From Rhizobium sp. Q54 (lineage in GTDB: Bacteria > Pseudomonadota > Alphaproteobacteria > Rhizobiales > Aestuariivirgaceae), in NCBI GenBank assembly GCA_945889445.1, contig CAMDBX010000006.1:24293-88292 (forward strand): a stretch of DNA of 64,000 bases, in the 5' to 3' direction. Below the pieces are notes generated by a model. The model was not told the origin of the DNA and searched no databases. It worked only from the letters and a program-made list of their open reading frames with translations. The position numbers and the translations under genes are program-made. Below, piece after piece: positions 35,565-44,214 of the stretch; the stretch's first letter is position 1, and each line of letters begins with the position of its first letter.

Positions 35565-35589
35565 GGCTCCTAGGCTACTGAGGCTCCTT
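35556..35589 (+). repeat. 17-bp tandem duplication over a stop codon
   Basis: GGCTACTGAGGCTCCTA is followed directly by GGCTACTGAGGCTCCTT. The first copy encodes the final Gly-Tyr and TGA of the MaoC gene. Confidence 0.85.
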
Positions 35590-35640
35590 GACTCCTGATG
35601 ACGCGCCACTAGCCTTCCTGAAAAATTCCGGGAGGACGTC

Positions 35641-36093
35641 ATGCTGCGCAACTTCGACAACCGCCTCAACGCGGACGTGATCCGCTGTCTCCGTGCCATG
35701 GGCCACGGCGACGACCTGATCATCTGCGACACCAACTTCCCCGCCGATTCGGTCGCCCGCCACACGGTCACGGGTGAACTGCTGCGCATGGACAATCTCA
35801 CCGCGGCAGAAGCGATCGACGCCATCCTCTCGGTCATGCCGCTCGACAGCTTCGTCGACACGCCGGCCGAGCGCATGGAGATGGTGGGCAAGCCCGCCGA
35901 GATTCCGCCCGTCCAGGCCGAGGTCCAGAAGGTCATCGATGCCCGGGAAGGCAAGTCCTGGCCGATGGGCTCGATCGAGCGCTTCGCCTTCTATGAAAAG
36001 GCGCGCGATGCCTATGCCGTCATCGTCACCGGCGAGACGCGCTTTTACGGCTGCTTCGTCCTCAAGAAGGGCGTGATCCCGCCGAAGGCATGA
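35641..36093 (+). CDS. RbsD/FucU-family sugar mutarotase
   Basis: 150 residues. GHGDDLIICDTNFPADS near residue 22 carries the catalytic histidine and aspartate of RbsD/FucU proteins, and RFYGCFVLKKGVI the C-terminal tyrosine strand. Closer to FucU (fucose mutarotase) than RbsD by length. It interconverts sugar anomers for a downstream kinase. Its stop overlaps the ribokinase start by four bases, so the two form an operon for uptake or salvage of a pentose or deoxyhexose. No sugar transporter is adjacent. Confidence 0.88.
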   Translation: MLRNFDNRLNADVIRCLRAMGHGDDLIICDTNFPADSVARHTVTGELLRMDNLTAAEAIDAILSVMPLDSFVDTPAERMEMVGKPAEIPPVQAEVQKVIDAREGKSWPMGSIERFAFYEKARDAYAVIVTGETRFYGCFVLKKGVIPPKA

Positions 36094-37019
36094 GCGCGAT
36101 GAAGCAGGGCATCGCCATCCTCGGCATATTCGTCGCCGATCTCGCCTTCCGTGCCGGCCGCCAGCCCGTCATGGGTGAAACGCTGATGGGCTCCGGCTTC
36201 GCGATGGGCCCGGGCGGCAAGGGCTCGAACCAGGCCGTCGCCGCCGCCCGCGCCGGAGGCAGGGTCAGCTTCATCTCAAGGCTGGGCAAGGATGCCTTCG
36301 GCGACATCGCGGTGGCGACATGGAAGGCCGAGGGCATCACACCCCACGTCGCCCTCGCTCCCGATGAACCCACCGGTGCCGCCTATATCTTCGTCAGCGA
36401 CGAGACCGGCGAGAACGCCATCATCGTGGTGCCGGGTGCTGCAGGCGGTCTGTCGTCAAAGGATGTCGAAGCCGCGCGTGGCGCCATCGAGGGTGCGAAG
36501 GTCTTCGTCACCCAGCTGGAACAGCCCATCGACGCAGCGCGCAAGGGCTTGGAGATCGCGCGGGCCGCGGGCGCCATCACCGTCTTCAACCCCGCCCCCG
36601 CCGCACCCGTGCCTGCCGACATCTACGCGCTGTGCGACTACGTCATCCCCAACGAGACGGAAGCCGCAGCCCTCACGGGCCTTCCCGTTGACACCGATGA
36701 GCAGGCCCGCAAGGCCGGTGACGCACTGCTGGCCATGGGTGCGAAGAACGCGCTCATCACGCTCGGCGCACGCGGCGCACTGCTGCATAACGCCAAGGGC
36801 TCCGCGCTGATCACGTCCTTCAACGCCGGCAAGGTGGTGGAAACGGCCGGTGCGGGCGACGCCTTCGTCGGTGCCTTCGCAGCAAGCCTTGCCGAAGGCA
36901 TGGAACCTGCCGCAGCCGCCCGCTTCGGCTGTGCGGCCGCAGGCATCTCCGTCACCCGCCCCGGCACGGCGCCTGCCATGCCCACGCGGCATGAGATCGA
37001 AGCGCTGCTCAGAGCCTGA
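36090..37019 (+). CDS. rbsK: Ribokinase (PfkB family)
   Basis: 309 residues. GPGGKGSNQAVAAARAGGRVSFI is the N-terminal PfkB signature and ETAGAGDAFVGAFAASLAEG the C-terminal one with the catalytic aspartate. N(E)TEAAALTG is typical of ribokinases. It phosphorylates ribose or a related sugar. It overlaps the mutarotase stop (ATGA) and its own 3' end overlaps the convergent hypothetical gene by 11 bp. Confidence 0.88.
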   Translation: MSAMKQGIAILGIFVADLAFRAGRQPVMGETLMGSGFAMGPGGKGSNQAVAAARAGGRVSFISRLGKDAFGDIAVATWKAEGITPHVALAPDEPTGAAYIFVSDETGENAIIVVPGAAGGLSSKDVEAARGAIEGAKVFVTQLEQPIDAARKGLEIARAAGAITVFNPAPAAPVPADIYALCDYVIPNETEAAALTGLPVDTDEQARKAGDALLAMGAKNALITLGARGALLHNAKGSALITSFNAGKVVETAGAGDAFVGAFAASLAEGMEPAAAARFGCAAAGISVTRPGTAPAMPTRHEIEALLRA

Positions 37020-37539
37020 CGAGCGCTGCGCGCACCACCGCGCGTTCCGCCGGGTCGAGGCGCAGCACGTCGGTCGGGTGATGGGTTTGCAGGCGGTCCG
37101 CCGCATGGTCGCACAAGGTGAGATAGGCCTCGACGTCACCACCCGTCGCCAGCAGCCTCTTCGTGCCGCACAAAGACTCGAGATGGCCCACGAGATAGCC
37201 CGCATCGGCCAGCGGGTCGGCGGCCGCGAGTGTGGCACGCGATGAGGGAACCTTGCGCGGCACAAGTTGCAGTGCCTGCACCACGTCCGGTGCCTGCGCC
37301 GTGAGTGCCGCCAGCAGCGCCACGCCACCGTCAGCCTCGGCATCCTCGCCGTGCTTCAGTGACTGGTGCCGCGCAAAGCCCGCGACGTAGCCCGCCGTGA
37401 ACGCGTTATTGGCCGCGCCCTGCTCACCCACTGAGGCCAGCGCCGCCGTCACGGCCTTGCGCAGTACCGCAGCAGCGCGCTCCTCGCCCTCGCCCATGGG
37501 CACCACCGCCACGTCAATGCGCGGCTTGCGGCGGTTCAT
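37009..37539 (-). CDS. Conserved-looking hypothetical protein
   Basis: 176 residues from ATG 37539, where GGAGAG sits eight bases upstream; the track start 21 bases earlier has no such site. The protein is soluble, alanine-rich and predicted helical, beginning MNRRKPRIDVAVVPMGEG. No motif was recognised. It is convergent with rbsK, overlapping by 11 bp, and downstream of the amino-acid-binding protein gene behind a strong terminator. Confidence 0.6.
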   Translation of the reverse strand: MNRRKPRIDVAVVPMGEGEERAAAVLRKAVTAALASVGEQGAANNAFTAGYVAGFARHQSLKHGEDAEADGGVALLAALTAQAPDVVQALQLVPRKVPSSRATLAAADPLADAGYLVGHLESLCGTKRLLATGGDVEAYLTLCDHAADRLQTHHPTDVLRLDPAERAVVRAALVRL

Positions 37540-37575
37540 GTTGATGTCTCTCCAGCCCATGATGGTGTTCTCGCA

Positions 37576-37606
37576 AAAGACAGGGGCCGCGGCAAGCCGC
37601 GGCCCC
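37576..37606 (-). terminator. Terminator after the amino-acid-binding protein gene
   Basis: GGGGCCGCGG-CTTG-CCGCGGCCCC (minus strand) then TGTCTTTTG, 19 bp after the stop. Confidence 0.75.
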
Positions 37607-37624
37607 TTCAGCGATGAAGAAAGA

Positions 37625-38431
37625 TCAGTTAGCCTTGGGCAGCGTCATCTTGCCGACGAGTTGTGGATACTTGGCTGTGATCTCGTCGAACTTTCCGGTC
37701 TTGGCCATGGCGGTGATCGCCGCGTTGAGCTTGTCCCTGAGCGCGGTATCTTCCTTGCGCACGCCCGCCCCCACGCCTTCGCCATAGATGCCCGGATCAT
37801 CCTTGGGCTTGTCGACGATGGACTTCAGCTCGCAGCAGCCCTTGCCCTGGTCGGTGTCGAGGAAGTCATAAAGCGCCGAACTGTTGGCCAGCACATAGTC
37901 GAGGCGCCCCGCCGCGAGGTCGTTGTTGGCCTCGTCCTGCGTCGAGTAGGTCTTGAGCTCGACGCCCGACGGCACGAGGTATTTCGTGGCATAGCGCTCA
38001 TGGCCGGTCGACACCTGCACGCCCAGCGTCTTGCCCTTCATGTGGTCGGGAGACGCATCCATGTCGCCGTTCTTGGCGCCGATGATGGCGGGCGGCGTAT
38101 CATAGTAGAACTGCGAGAAGTCGATCACTTCCTTGCGCTTCTCGGTGACCAGCATGGAGGCGACGATCACGTCGATCTGCTTCGAGGTGAGTGCAGGGAT
38201 GATTCCGTCCCACGCGGTGGCGACGATCTCGCACTTCTCCTTGACCTCGGCGCAGAGCGCCTCGGCGAAGTCGACTTCCCAGCCCACCCACTTGCCCGTC
38301 GCATCCTGCGAGGCGAACGGCGGATAGGGCTCGGCGGCAAGGCCGATCTTCAGGTCGGCCAAGGCAGGGGTGGCTGTTGCGAGCAGGGCCGCGAAGGCGG
38401 CTCCAAGGGCGATGCGGCTGGTACACTTCAT
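37625..38431 (-). CDS. Polar amino-acid ABC transporter substrate-binding protein
   Basis: 268 residues. A signal peptide ends at ATPALA. The SBP_bac_3 fold follows: LKIGLAAEPYPPFASQDATGKWVGWEVDFAEALC, AWDGIIPALTSKQIDVIVASMLVTEKRKEVIDFSQFYY and a C-terminal lobe. GGGAGA is spaced correctly for ATG 38431 rather than 38437. No permease or ATPase genes lie beside it, so it must serve a transporter encoded elsewhere. The 250-bp gap upstream holds no recognised feature. Confidence 0.9.
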   Translation of the reverse strand: MKCTSRIALGAAFAALLATATPALADLKIGLAAEPYPPFASQDATGKWVGWEVDFAEALCAEVKEKCEIVATAWDGIIPALTSKQIDVIVASMLVTEKRKEVIDFSQFYYDTPPAIIGAKNGDMDASPDHMKGKTLGVQVSTGHERYATKYLVPSGVELKTYSTQDEANNDLAAGRLDYVLANSSALYDFLDTDQGKGCCELKSIVDKPKDDPGIYGEGVGAGVRKEDTALRDKLNAAITAMAKTGKFDEITAKYPQLVGKMTLPKAN

Positions 38432-38689
38432 CTTCATTCTCCCAGTATGCGTTGCGAGGTGTCGTGACGGCAGAGGAAGGATTCTGAAGGCAGACGTCCT
38501 CTCAAATGCGAAACTGCATGAAAGCAAGCGGCACAGCAAGATGATTGCTGACGCTCGGCGCGTCGATAACTGCAGGGCTCGACTATCTGTGCGGGCATCG
38601 GCGCTTGACCCCGCTGCCACGGCGGCAATAGGCTGACGTCCGGCTGCGGCGTCGATGGTCTTCGCCCTCCCACAGGCGGTCAACCGGAC

Positions 38690-39067
38690 GTGACGGACTT
38701 CGCTCTTCTGTTGCTACTCGCCGGCTTCCAGGTGAAGCACGTGCTGGGCGACTATGTCTTCCAGAATGCCTACATCCTCGAGCACCGCCGCATCTGGGGC
38801 CACCCCGGCGGAGTGCTGCACGTCGCCATCCACGCCGCGTTGACGCTGCCGCTGCTGCTTGTGGCGGGCGTGCACGGCGTCTTGTTCTTCGCCATCCTGT
38901 TGGGCGAGGCGTTGTTCCACTATCACGTCGACTGGGTGAAGGATGGCTGGATCAACCGCACCGGCCTGACGTCCAGCGACAAGCTCTACTGGTGGCTCAC
39001 CGGCACGGATCAGATGCTCCACCAGCTGTCCTATCTGGTGATCGTGGGGCTCATCGCCTCATCGTAG
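38690..39067 (+). CDS. DUF3307 membrane protein
   Basis: 125 residues from GTG. LAGFQVKHVLGDYVFQNAYIL is the family start, HVAIHAALTLPLLLV and WVKDGWINRTGL follow, and WWLTGTDQMLHQLSYLVIVGL ends it. About four membrane helices contain several histidines. Function unknown. It is convergent with the TetR gene. Confidence 0.82.
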   Translation: MTDFALLLLLAGFQVKHVLGDYVFQNAYILEHRRIWGHPGGVLHVAIHAALTLPLLLVAGVHGVLFFAILLGEALFHYHVDWVKDGWINRTGLTSSDKLYWWLTGTDQMLHQLSYLVIVGLIASS

Positions 39068-39085
39068 GATGGCAGCAGTGGCGGA

Positions 39086-39661
39086 TCACACCGCGATCGA
39101 GCGCATGTAGAAATCAAGCATCGCCATCAGCGACTGCGGGTCACGCCGCAGCCGGCTGCGGAGCGCCGCACCCTCCCAGCAATCGACCAGCAGGTGCCCC
39201 ATGCGCTCGGCATCGACGGATGCCGGAATGTCGCCCCGCGCCTTCGCCTCGGTCAGGCAAGCGACCATGCGCTCGCCGATCGAGGAGAAGCACCATTCGA
39301 TCTTGCGGCGGAAGGTTTCGCTGGTGCCGGAAAGCTCCTGGCCCAGCCCGCCCATCAGGCAGCCCATGTAGCCGTCCTCGCGATACTTCTGCGACACGAT
39401 TTCGAAGAAGCGGCGGATGCGCTGAAGCGGCGGAATGCTCTCGTCGCCGAGGCACATGTCCAGCGCCTTGTGCACTTCACCGATATAGGTGTCGATCACC
39501 GTGAGGGCGAAGTCCTCCTTGTCCTTGAAATGGTGGTAGAAGGAGCCCTTCGGCACGCCGGTCTGGTCCAGCAGCGCCTGAACGCCCAGGCTGCCATAGC
39601 CGTGCTCGAGAAGCATCGAGAGGCCGGCCTCGATCAGGCGTTGCTTGGTTGGCTGTGTCAT
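39086..39661 (-). CDS. TetR/AcrR-family regulator
   Basis: 191 residues. The N-terminal helix-turn-helix is LLEHGYGSLGVQALLDQTGVPKGSFYHHFKDKEDF. The C-terminal ligand domain has KYREDGYMGCLMGGLGQEL, with a cysteine placed as in NemR/AcuR-like sensors of electrophiles or small metabolites. ATG 39661 is used since the preceding 12 codons of the track ORF are unlike the family. It lies 50 bp downstream of a cupin gene on the same strand, whose upstream region holds a perfect TetR-type palindrome, so the pair is probably self-regulated. Confidence 0.9.
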   Translation of the reverse strand: MTQPTKQRLIEAGLSMLLEHGYGSLGVQALLDQTGVPKGSFYHHFKDKEDFALTVIDTYIGEVHKALDMCLGDESIPPLQRIRRFFEIVSQKYREDGYMGCLMGGLGQELSGTSETFRRKIEWCFSSIGERMVACLTEAKARGDIPASVDAERMGHLLVDCWEGAALRSRLRRDPQSLMAMLDFYMRSIAV

Positions 39662-39711
39662 CACTCTCTCATAGGGCCGCCACGCGCTGCGGCGCAACGG
39701 CCCCGGCGTGA

Positions 39712-40098
39712 TCAGGCCCCCGTCTTGGCCTTCATGTGGTCGATCACATGGCTGTGCTCGTGCTGCGGGCTGAACATCACGATCTCCGCATCGCGGTCCA
39801 CATGTACGTTATGCCCGGGCGGCCAGTAGAACAGGTCGCCGTCGGCCACGCTCTCCGTCAGCCCCTTGGCATCCGTGGTGGTGATGGCGCCGGACAGCAC
39901 ATAGCCCCAGTGCGGACATTGGCAGAGGTTGCCCTCCAGCCCTTCGAACAGCGGCGTGGTGTCGACGCCTGCGGACAGCGTGAAGAACTCCCCGCTGATC
40001 TTGCTATAACCCGTGGCGTCCCCGAAATCCCGCCGCTGGCGGATCACTGCACCGGGCACCTGCATCCGCACGTCCACCTGTTCCTTGGCAATTCTCAT
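39712..40098 (-). CDS. Single-domain cupin protein
   Basis: 128 residues. The cupin barrel shows NLCQCPHWGYVLSG (first motif) and GDLFYWPPGHNVHVDRDAEIVMFSPQHEHSHV (second). Histidines available for metal are His63 and those in PGHNVHV. GGAGGAA precedes the ATG. It is the first gene of a cupin-TetR operon controlled by the palindrome at 40126. The substrate is unknown. Confidence 0.8.
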   Translation of the reverse strand: MRIAKEQVDVRMQVPGAVIRQRRDFGDATGYSKISGEFFTLSAGVDTTPLFEGLEGNLCQCPHWGYVLSGAITTTDAKGLTESVADGDLFYWPPGHNVHVDRDAEIVMFSPQHEHSHVIDHMKAKTGA

Positions 40099-40125
40099 GG
40101 TCGTTTCCTCCTCGACTGATGCTGC

Positions 40126-40143
40126 CTAGACCGATCGGTCTAG
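40126..40143. promoter_or_regulatory. Perfect 18-bp palindromic TetR-type operator
   Basis: CTAGACCGATCGGTCTAG is a perfect palindrome 27 bp upstream of the cupin ATG, where it would overlap a promoter. It resembles the TAGACC-GGTCTA operators of NemR/AcuR-type TetR proteins, matching the adjacent regulator. Confidence 0.7.
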
Positions 40144-40238
40144 TCCGAAGCTAGGCCGATCACGGACGAAGTCAAGAGGCCCCAGGTATCGAGGTCCGCC
40201 CCAAAACCCAAGCATTGCCGCCAGCCGCGCACTCCCTA

Positions 40239-40270
40239 ACGGCCGTCATCCCGGCGAAGGCCGGGATCCA
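40239..40270 (+). repeat. Extragenic palindrome (CCCGGCGAAGGCCGGG type)
   Basis: GTCATCCCGGCGAAGGCCGGGATCCAG is a REP-like unit that I know as common in alphaproteobacterial intergenic DNA. It lies beside copy B4 in the 328-bp gap between the cupin gene and putA. Confidence 0.6.
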
Positions 40271-40311
40271 GCTTTGCCGCCCGCGGCACTGGCACACAAT
40301 GGAAGCACCTC

Positions 40312-40386
40312 CCCCGGGCCAGACCCGGAGGTCCTTTTCGACGGCACAGAAAGGATGCGCAGATCACGTACGCGCAAGGTGAGTTG
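40312..40386 (+). repeat. Extragenic bipartite palindromic repeat, copy B4
   Basis: CCCCCGGGCCAGACCCGGAGG, linker TCCTTTTCGACGGCACAGAAAG, then GATGCGCAGATCACGTACGCGCAAGGTGA. Confidence 0.65.
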
Positions 40387-40426
40387 CTTGGGGTTCGTGC
40401 CCCCGCTTCAGGGGCGGAGCGCCCCC

Positions 40427-43400
40427 TCACCCAATCGTCATCAAGCTCGCATTGCCGCCCGCCGCCGCGGTGTTGATCGAGGTGCTCACCTCCTCCACCA
40501 GCCAGCTCAGGCAATAGGCACCAGCATCGGCGGCCACCTCGGCGGAACTCCCCGCCTGCACCAGCACCAGCGGTCCACCGAGCCTGGCGATACGCATATT
40601 CACCGCACGCACCAGCGCCGGGTCACCCTCGACGAGTGCCCCCGCGAAGGGACCATCCTGTTCCCAGTCACCGCTCCACGTCACGCGCGAAGCAACACTC
40701 GTCGGCAACCCGACAAGCGTTTCCGAAAGCCCGCTCGCGGTGTCGATCACCACGGCGTTGCCCGCAGCGAGTGCCGCCGCCATCTGGCGGAACAGCCCCT
40801 TCGCCGTCTGCGGCACCAGCAGCACGCGGCCGCGCGGATGCAACGAATAGACGTTGCGCTCTCCCACGGGGCCGGGAAGTTCCTTCACCAGCCCCAGTGC
40901 CGAGAGTGCGCCCATCTCGCGCGCCGCATCGGCATCGTCATTGTGTCCGCGCTGGCTGAGCCAGGTGGCGAAGTCGCGCAAGGCCGGGTCAGTCCGCACC
41001 GAAGAATGTATCGGCGAGACCGGCGCCTTCTGCACCAGCCGCCCGATGTAGAGTGGCCCGCCCGCCTTCGGGCCGGTGCCGGAAAGTCCGCGCCCGCCGA
41101 AGGGCTGCACACCCACGACTGCGCTAATGATGTTGCGGTTCACATAGAGGTTGCCCGCCTTCACCCGCTCGGTGACGTTCAGGATCGTCTCGTCCAGCCG
41201 CGTGTGCAGGCCAAAGGTCAGGCCATAGCCCGTGGCATTGATCTGCTCGATCAGCGCATCCATGTCCTCGCGCTTCCAGCGCAGCACATGCAGCACCGGG
41301 CCGAACACCTCGCGCTGCAATTGCCCGATGTCGTCGATCTCGATGATGGTGGGCGCCACGAAAGTGCCCGTCCCGGCCTCATGCGGCAACGCCAGCTGCT
41401 CCACCTTGTGGCCAGCATCGCGCATCGTCGCGATGTGTTTCTCGATGTTGACCTTGGCCTCCGCCGTGATCACCGGGCCGATGTCGGTCGACAGCCTGTC
41501 GGTGCGCCCGAGCGAGAGTTCGGCGAGGGCACCCTTCAGCATGGTGAGCGTGCGCTCCGCCACGTCCTCCTGCAGGCACAGCACGCGCAGCGCCGAGCAG
41601 CGCTGTCCGGCACTGTCGAAGGCGGATGCGATCACATCCGCCACCACCTGCTCGGCCAAGGCCGAGGAATCGACGATCATCGCATTCTGCCCGCCCGTCT
41701 CGGCAATCAGCGGAATGGGCCGCCCTTGCGCGGACACGCGCTCCGCCAGCTGCGCCTGGATCAGTCGGGCCACTTCTGTTGAACCGGTGAACATCACGCC
41801 TGCCGCTTCAGGTGCTGCCACCAGCGCGGCACCCAACCTGCCATCGCCGGGCGTGAACTGCAGCGCACCGCGCGGCACGCCCGCCTCATGCAGCATCTTC
41901 ACGCTCTCGAAGGCGATCAGCGGCGTCTCTTCTGCAGGCTTGGCGATCACCGCATTGCCCGCAACGAGAGCCGCTGCCACCTGACCGGTGAAGATCGCCA
42001 GCGGAAAATTCCACGGGCTGATGCACACCACGGCACCCAGCGACTTGTGTGAAGGCCCCAGCGTTTTCCGGGCCTGCTCGGCGTAGTAGCGCAGGAAGTC
42101 CACCGCCTCGCGCACTTCGCCCACTGCATTGGCAGCGGTCTTTCCCGCCTCGCGCATGGCAATGCCCATCAGCACGTCCATGCGCGCTTCCATCAGTTCC
42201 GCCGCGCGGTCGAGGCAGGCTGCACGCTCGGCAGCGGGTACAGCAGCCCATTGCGCGCTGGCCTCATGCGCCATAGCCACAACGCGGGCCGCATCGCTGG
42301 CGCCGAGTTCCGTCACCTGCCCCACGCGGTCCGCATGGTCAGCCGGGTTCAACACATCGCGCGTTGCACCTTGCTCCGAACCGTTGCCCAGCAGCGGCCT
42401 TGCTTGCCAGTGATGAGCAGCCGTCTCCTTCAACACAGCGCCCAACGCGGCGAGAACATCCTCGCTCGCAAGGTCAAGCCCACGTGAATTCACGCGGTCC
42501 TTGCCGAACAGATCTGACGGCAGGTCGATCTGGTCATGCGGCGTGCCGATCACCGGCATGGCGCTCACCACGTCCACCGGATCGGCGATCAGCGCGTCCA
42601 CCGAGACATTGGGGTCAGAGATGCGGTTGACGAAGGACGAGTTCGCCCCGTTCTCCAGAAGCCTGCGCACGAGATAGGCCAGCAGCGTCTCATGGGTTCC
42701 CACCGGCGCATAGATGCGGCACGGGCGGCCCAGCTTGTCGGCGCCCACCACCTCGTCATAGAGCGGCTCGCCCATGCCATGCAGGCACTGGAACTCATAA
42801 TCGCCCACGCTGAAGCCCGAACCCGCGAGCGTGTAGATGGCGGCGAGTGTCTGCGCATTGTGCGTGGCAAATTGCGGGAACACATGTTCACGCGCGTCGA
42901 GCAGTTTCCGCGCACAGGCGATGTAGCTCACATCCGTGTGCACCTTGCGCGTGAACACGGGGAAGCCGTCGAGCCCGTCCACCTGCGCACGCTTGATCTC
43001 GGCATCCCAATAGGCGCCCTTGACGAGGCGTACCATGATGCGCCGCTGCGATCGCCTCGCCAAATCCACCACGAAGTCGATCACGAAGGGGCAGCGCTTG
43101 CCGTAGGCCTGGATGACGAAGCCGAGGCCATTCCACTCGGCCAGTTCCGGATCGAAACTCAGCGACTCGAGCAGGTCGAGGGAGAGTTCGAGGCGGTCCG
43201 CCTCCTCCGCGTCGATGTTGAGTCCGATGTCATAGTGCTTCGCAAGCAGCGCCAGTTTCTTCACCTTGGGCAGCAGCTCCTGCATCACCCGCTCCGCCTT
43301 GGCGCGCGCATAGCGCGGATGAAGAGCCGAGAGCTTGATCGAGATGCCGGGGCCTTCATAGACACCCCTGCCCGCCGCCGCCTCGCCGATGGCGTGGATG

Positions 43401-44098
43401 GCGTTCTCGTAATCACGATAGTAGCGCGCCGCATCGGCGGACGTCGTCGCCGCCTCGCCCAGCATGTCATAGGAATAGCGGAAGCCGCGCGCTTCCAGCG
43501 GCTTCGAACGCTTCAGCGCCTCGGCGATGGTCTCGCCCGTCACGAACTGCTCGCCCATCATGCGCATCGCCATGTCCACACCACGGCGGATCACGGGTTC
43601 GCCGGCCCGCGCGATCAGGCGCGAGAGCGCCGCACCGAGGCTACCGTCGCTCACCGTCGAGGTCAGCTTGCCGGTAACGACGAGGCCCCAGGTCGCGGCG
43701 TTGACGAACAGCGACTTGGTGCCGCCGAGGTGGCTCTTCCAGTCGCCTTCCGCAATCTTGTCCTTGATCAGCGCGTCACGCGTCTCGGCATCCGGAATGC
43801 GCAGCAGTGCTTCCGCCAGGCACATCAGCGCAATGCCCTCCTGGCTCGACAGCGAATACTCGTGCACCAGCCCCTGCACGCCCGTGCCCTTGTGCTTGGC
43901 TCTGAGCGCCTCGATCAGCTTGCGCGCAGTGGCCGCCGTCTCGCGCTTCTGCGCGGGTTCCATCCGCGCCACCGCCACCAGCGGCGGCAGGCACAGGGGC
44001 TCAGGCGTCCGGCAGTGCGCGGTGATGGCTCGCCGCAATTCGGTCTGCGGGCGGATCGGCGGGGCGAAGGCTTCGAACAGCGGGCGCGCGTGCGGCAT
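40427..44098 (-). CDS. putA: Bifunctional proline dehydrogenase / glutamate-semialdehyde dehydrogenase
   Basis: 1223 residues. The FAD-binding proline dehydrogenase barrel spans about 190-480 (GPGISIKLSALHPRY, RLVKGAYWDAEIKRAQ). The aldehyde dehydrogenase spans about 550-1000 (VCISPWNFPLAIFTGQVAAALVAGNAVIAKPAEETP, LIAETGGQNAMIVDSSAL, catalytic Cys in DSAGQRCSALRV). A further C-terminal domain related to ALDH completes it. No N-terminal ribbon-helix-helix is present, so it is not an autoregulator. It oxidises proline to glutamate in two steps. The ATG at 44098 is preceded by AGGAA. The divergent Lrp-type gene is its likely activator. Confidence 0.96.
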   Translation of the reverse strand: MPHARPLFEAFAPPIRPQTELRRAITAHCRTPEPLCLPPLVAVARMEPAQKRETAATARKLIEALRAKHKGTGVQGLVHEYSLSSQEGIALMCLAEALLRIPDAETRDALIKDKIAEGDWKSHLGGTKSLFVNAATWGLVVTGKLTSTVSDGSLGAALSRLIARAGEPVIRRGVDMAMRMMGEQFVTGETIAEALKRSKPLEARGFRYSYDMLGEAATTSADAARYYRDYENAIHAIGEAAAGRGVYEGPGISIKLSALHPRYARAKAERVMQELLPKVKKLALLAKHYDIGLNIDAEEADRLELSLDLLESLSFDPELAEWNGLGFVIQAYGKRCPFVIDFVVDLARRSQRRIMVRLVKGAYWDAEIKRAQVDGLDGFPVFTRKVHTDVSYIACARKLLDAREHVFPQFATHNAQTLAAIYTLAGSGFSVGDYEFQCLHGMGEPLYDEVVGADKLGRPCRIYAPVGTHETLLAYLVRRLLENGANSSFVNRISDPNVSVDALIADPVDVVSAMPVIGTPHDQIDLPSDLFGKDRVNSRGLDLASEDVLAALGAVLKETAAHHWQARPLLGNGSEQGATRDVLNPADHADRVGQVTELGASDAARVVAMAHEASAQWAAVPAAERAACLDRAAELMEARMDVLMGIAMREAGKTAANAVGEVREAVDFLRYYAEQARKTLGPSHKSLGAVVCISPWNFPLAIFTGQVAAALVAGNAVIAKPAEETPLIAFESVKMLHEAGVPRGALQFTPGDGRLGAALVAAPEAAGVMFTGSTEVARLIQAQLAERVSAQGRPIPLIAETGGQNAMIVDSSALAEQVVADVIASAFDSAGQRCSALRVLCLQEDVAERTLTMLKGALAELSLGRTDRLSTDIGPVITAEAKVNIEKHIATMRDAGHKVEQLALPHEAGTGTFVAPTIIEIDDIGQLQREVFGPVLHVLRWKREDMDALIEQINATGYGLTFGLHTRLDETILNVTERVKAGNLYVNRNIISAVVGVQPFGGRGLSGTGPKAGGPLYIGRLVQKAPVSPIHSSVRTDPALRDFATWLSQRGHNDDADAAREMGALSALGLVKELPGPVGERNVYSLHPRGRVLLVPQTAKGLFRQMAAALAAGNAVVIDTASGLSETLVGLPTSVASRVTWSGDWEQDGPFAGALVEGDPALVRAVNMRIARLGGPLVLVQAGSSAEVAADAGAYCLSWLVEEVSTSINTAAAGGNASLMTIG

Positions 44099-44214
44099 GG
44101 ACGACTCGTTCCTGGGATAAGCACCCAGCATAACACCGGCTTGCAAACCGGATTCACCTATTTCAAACTGCGAGCTTGGTGATTTTCACGATTTTTGGTT
44201 CATTGGGAGAAAAA

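Noticed and set aside
42536-44182. 548-residue plus ORF opposite putA
   Set aside because: Antisense shadow of a verified bifunctional enzyme in high-GC DNA.
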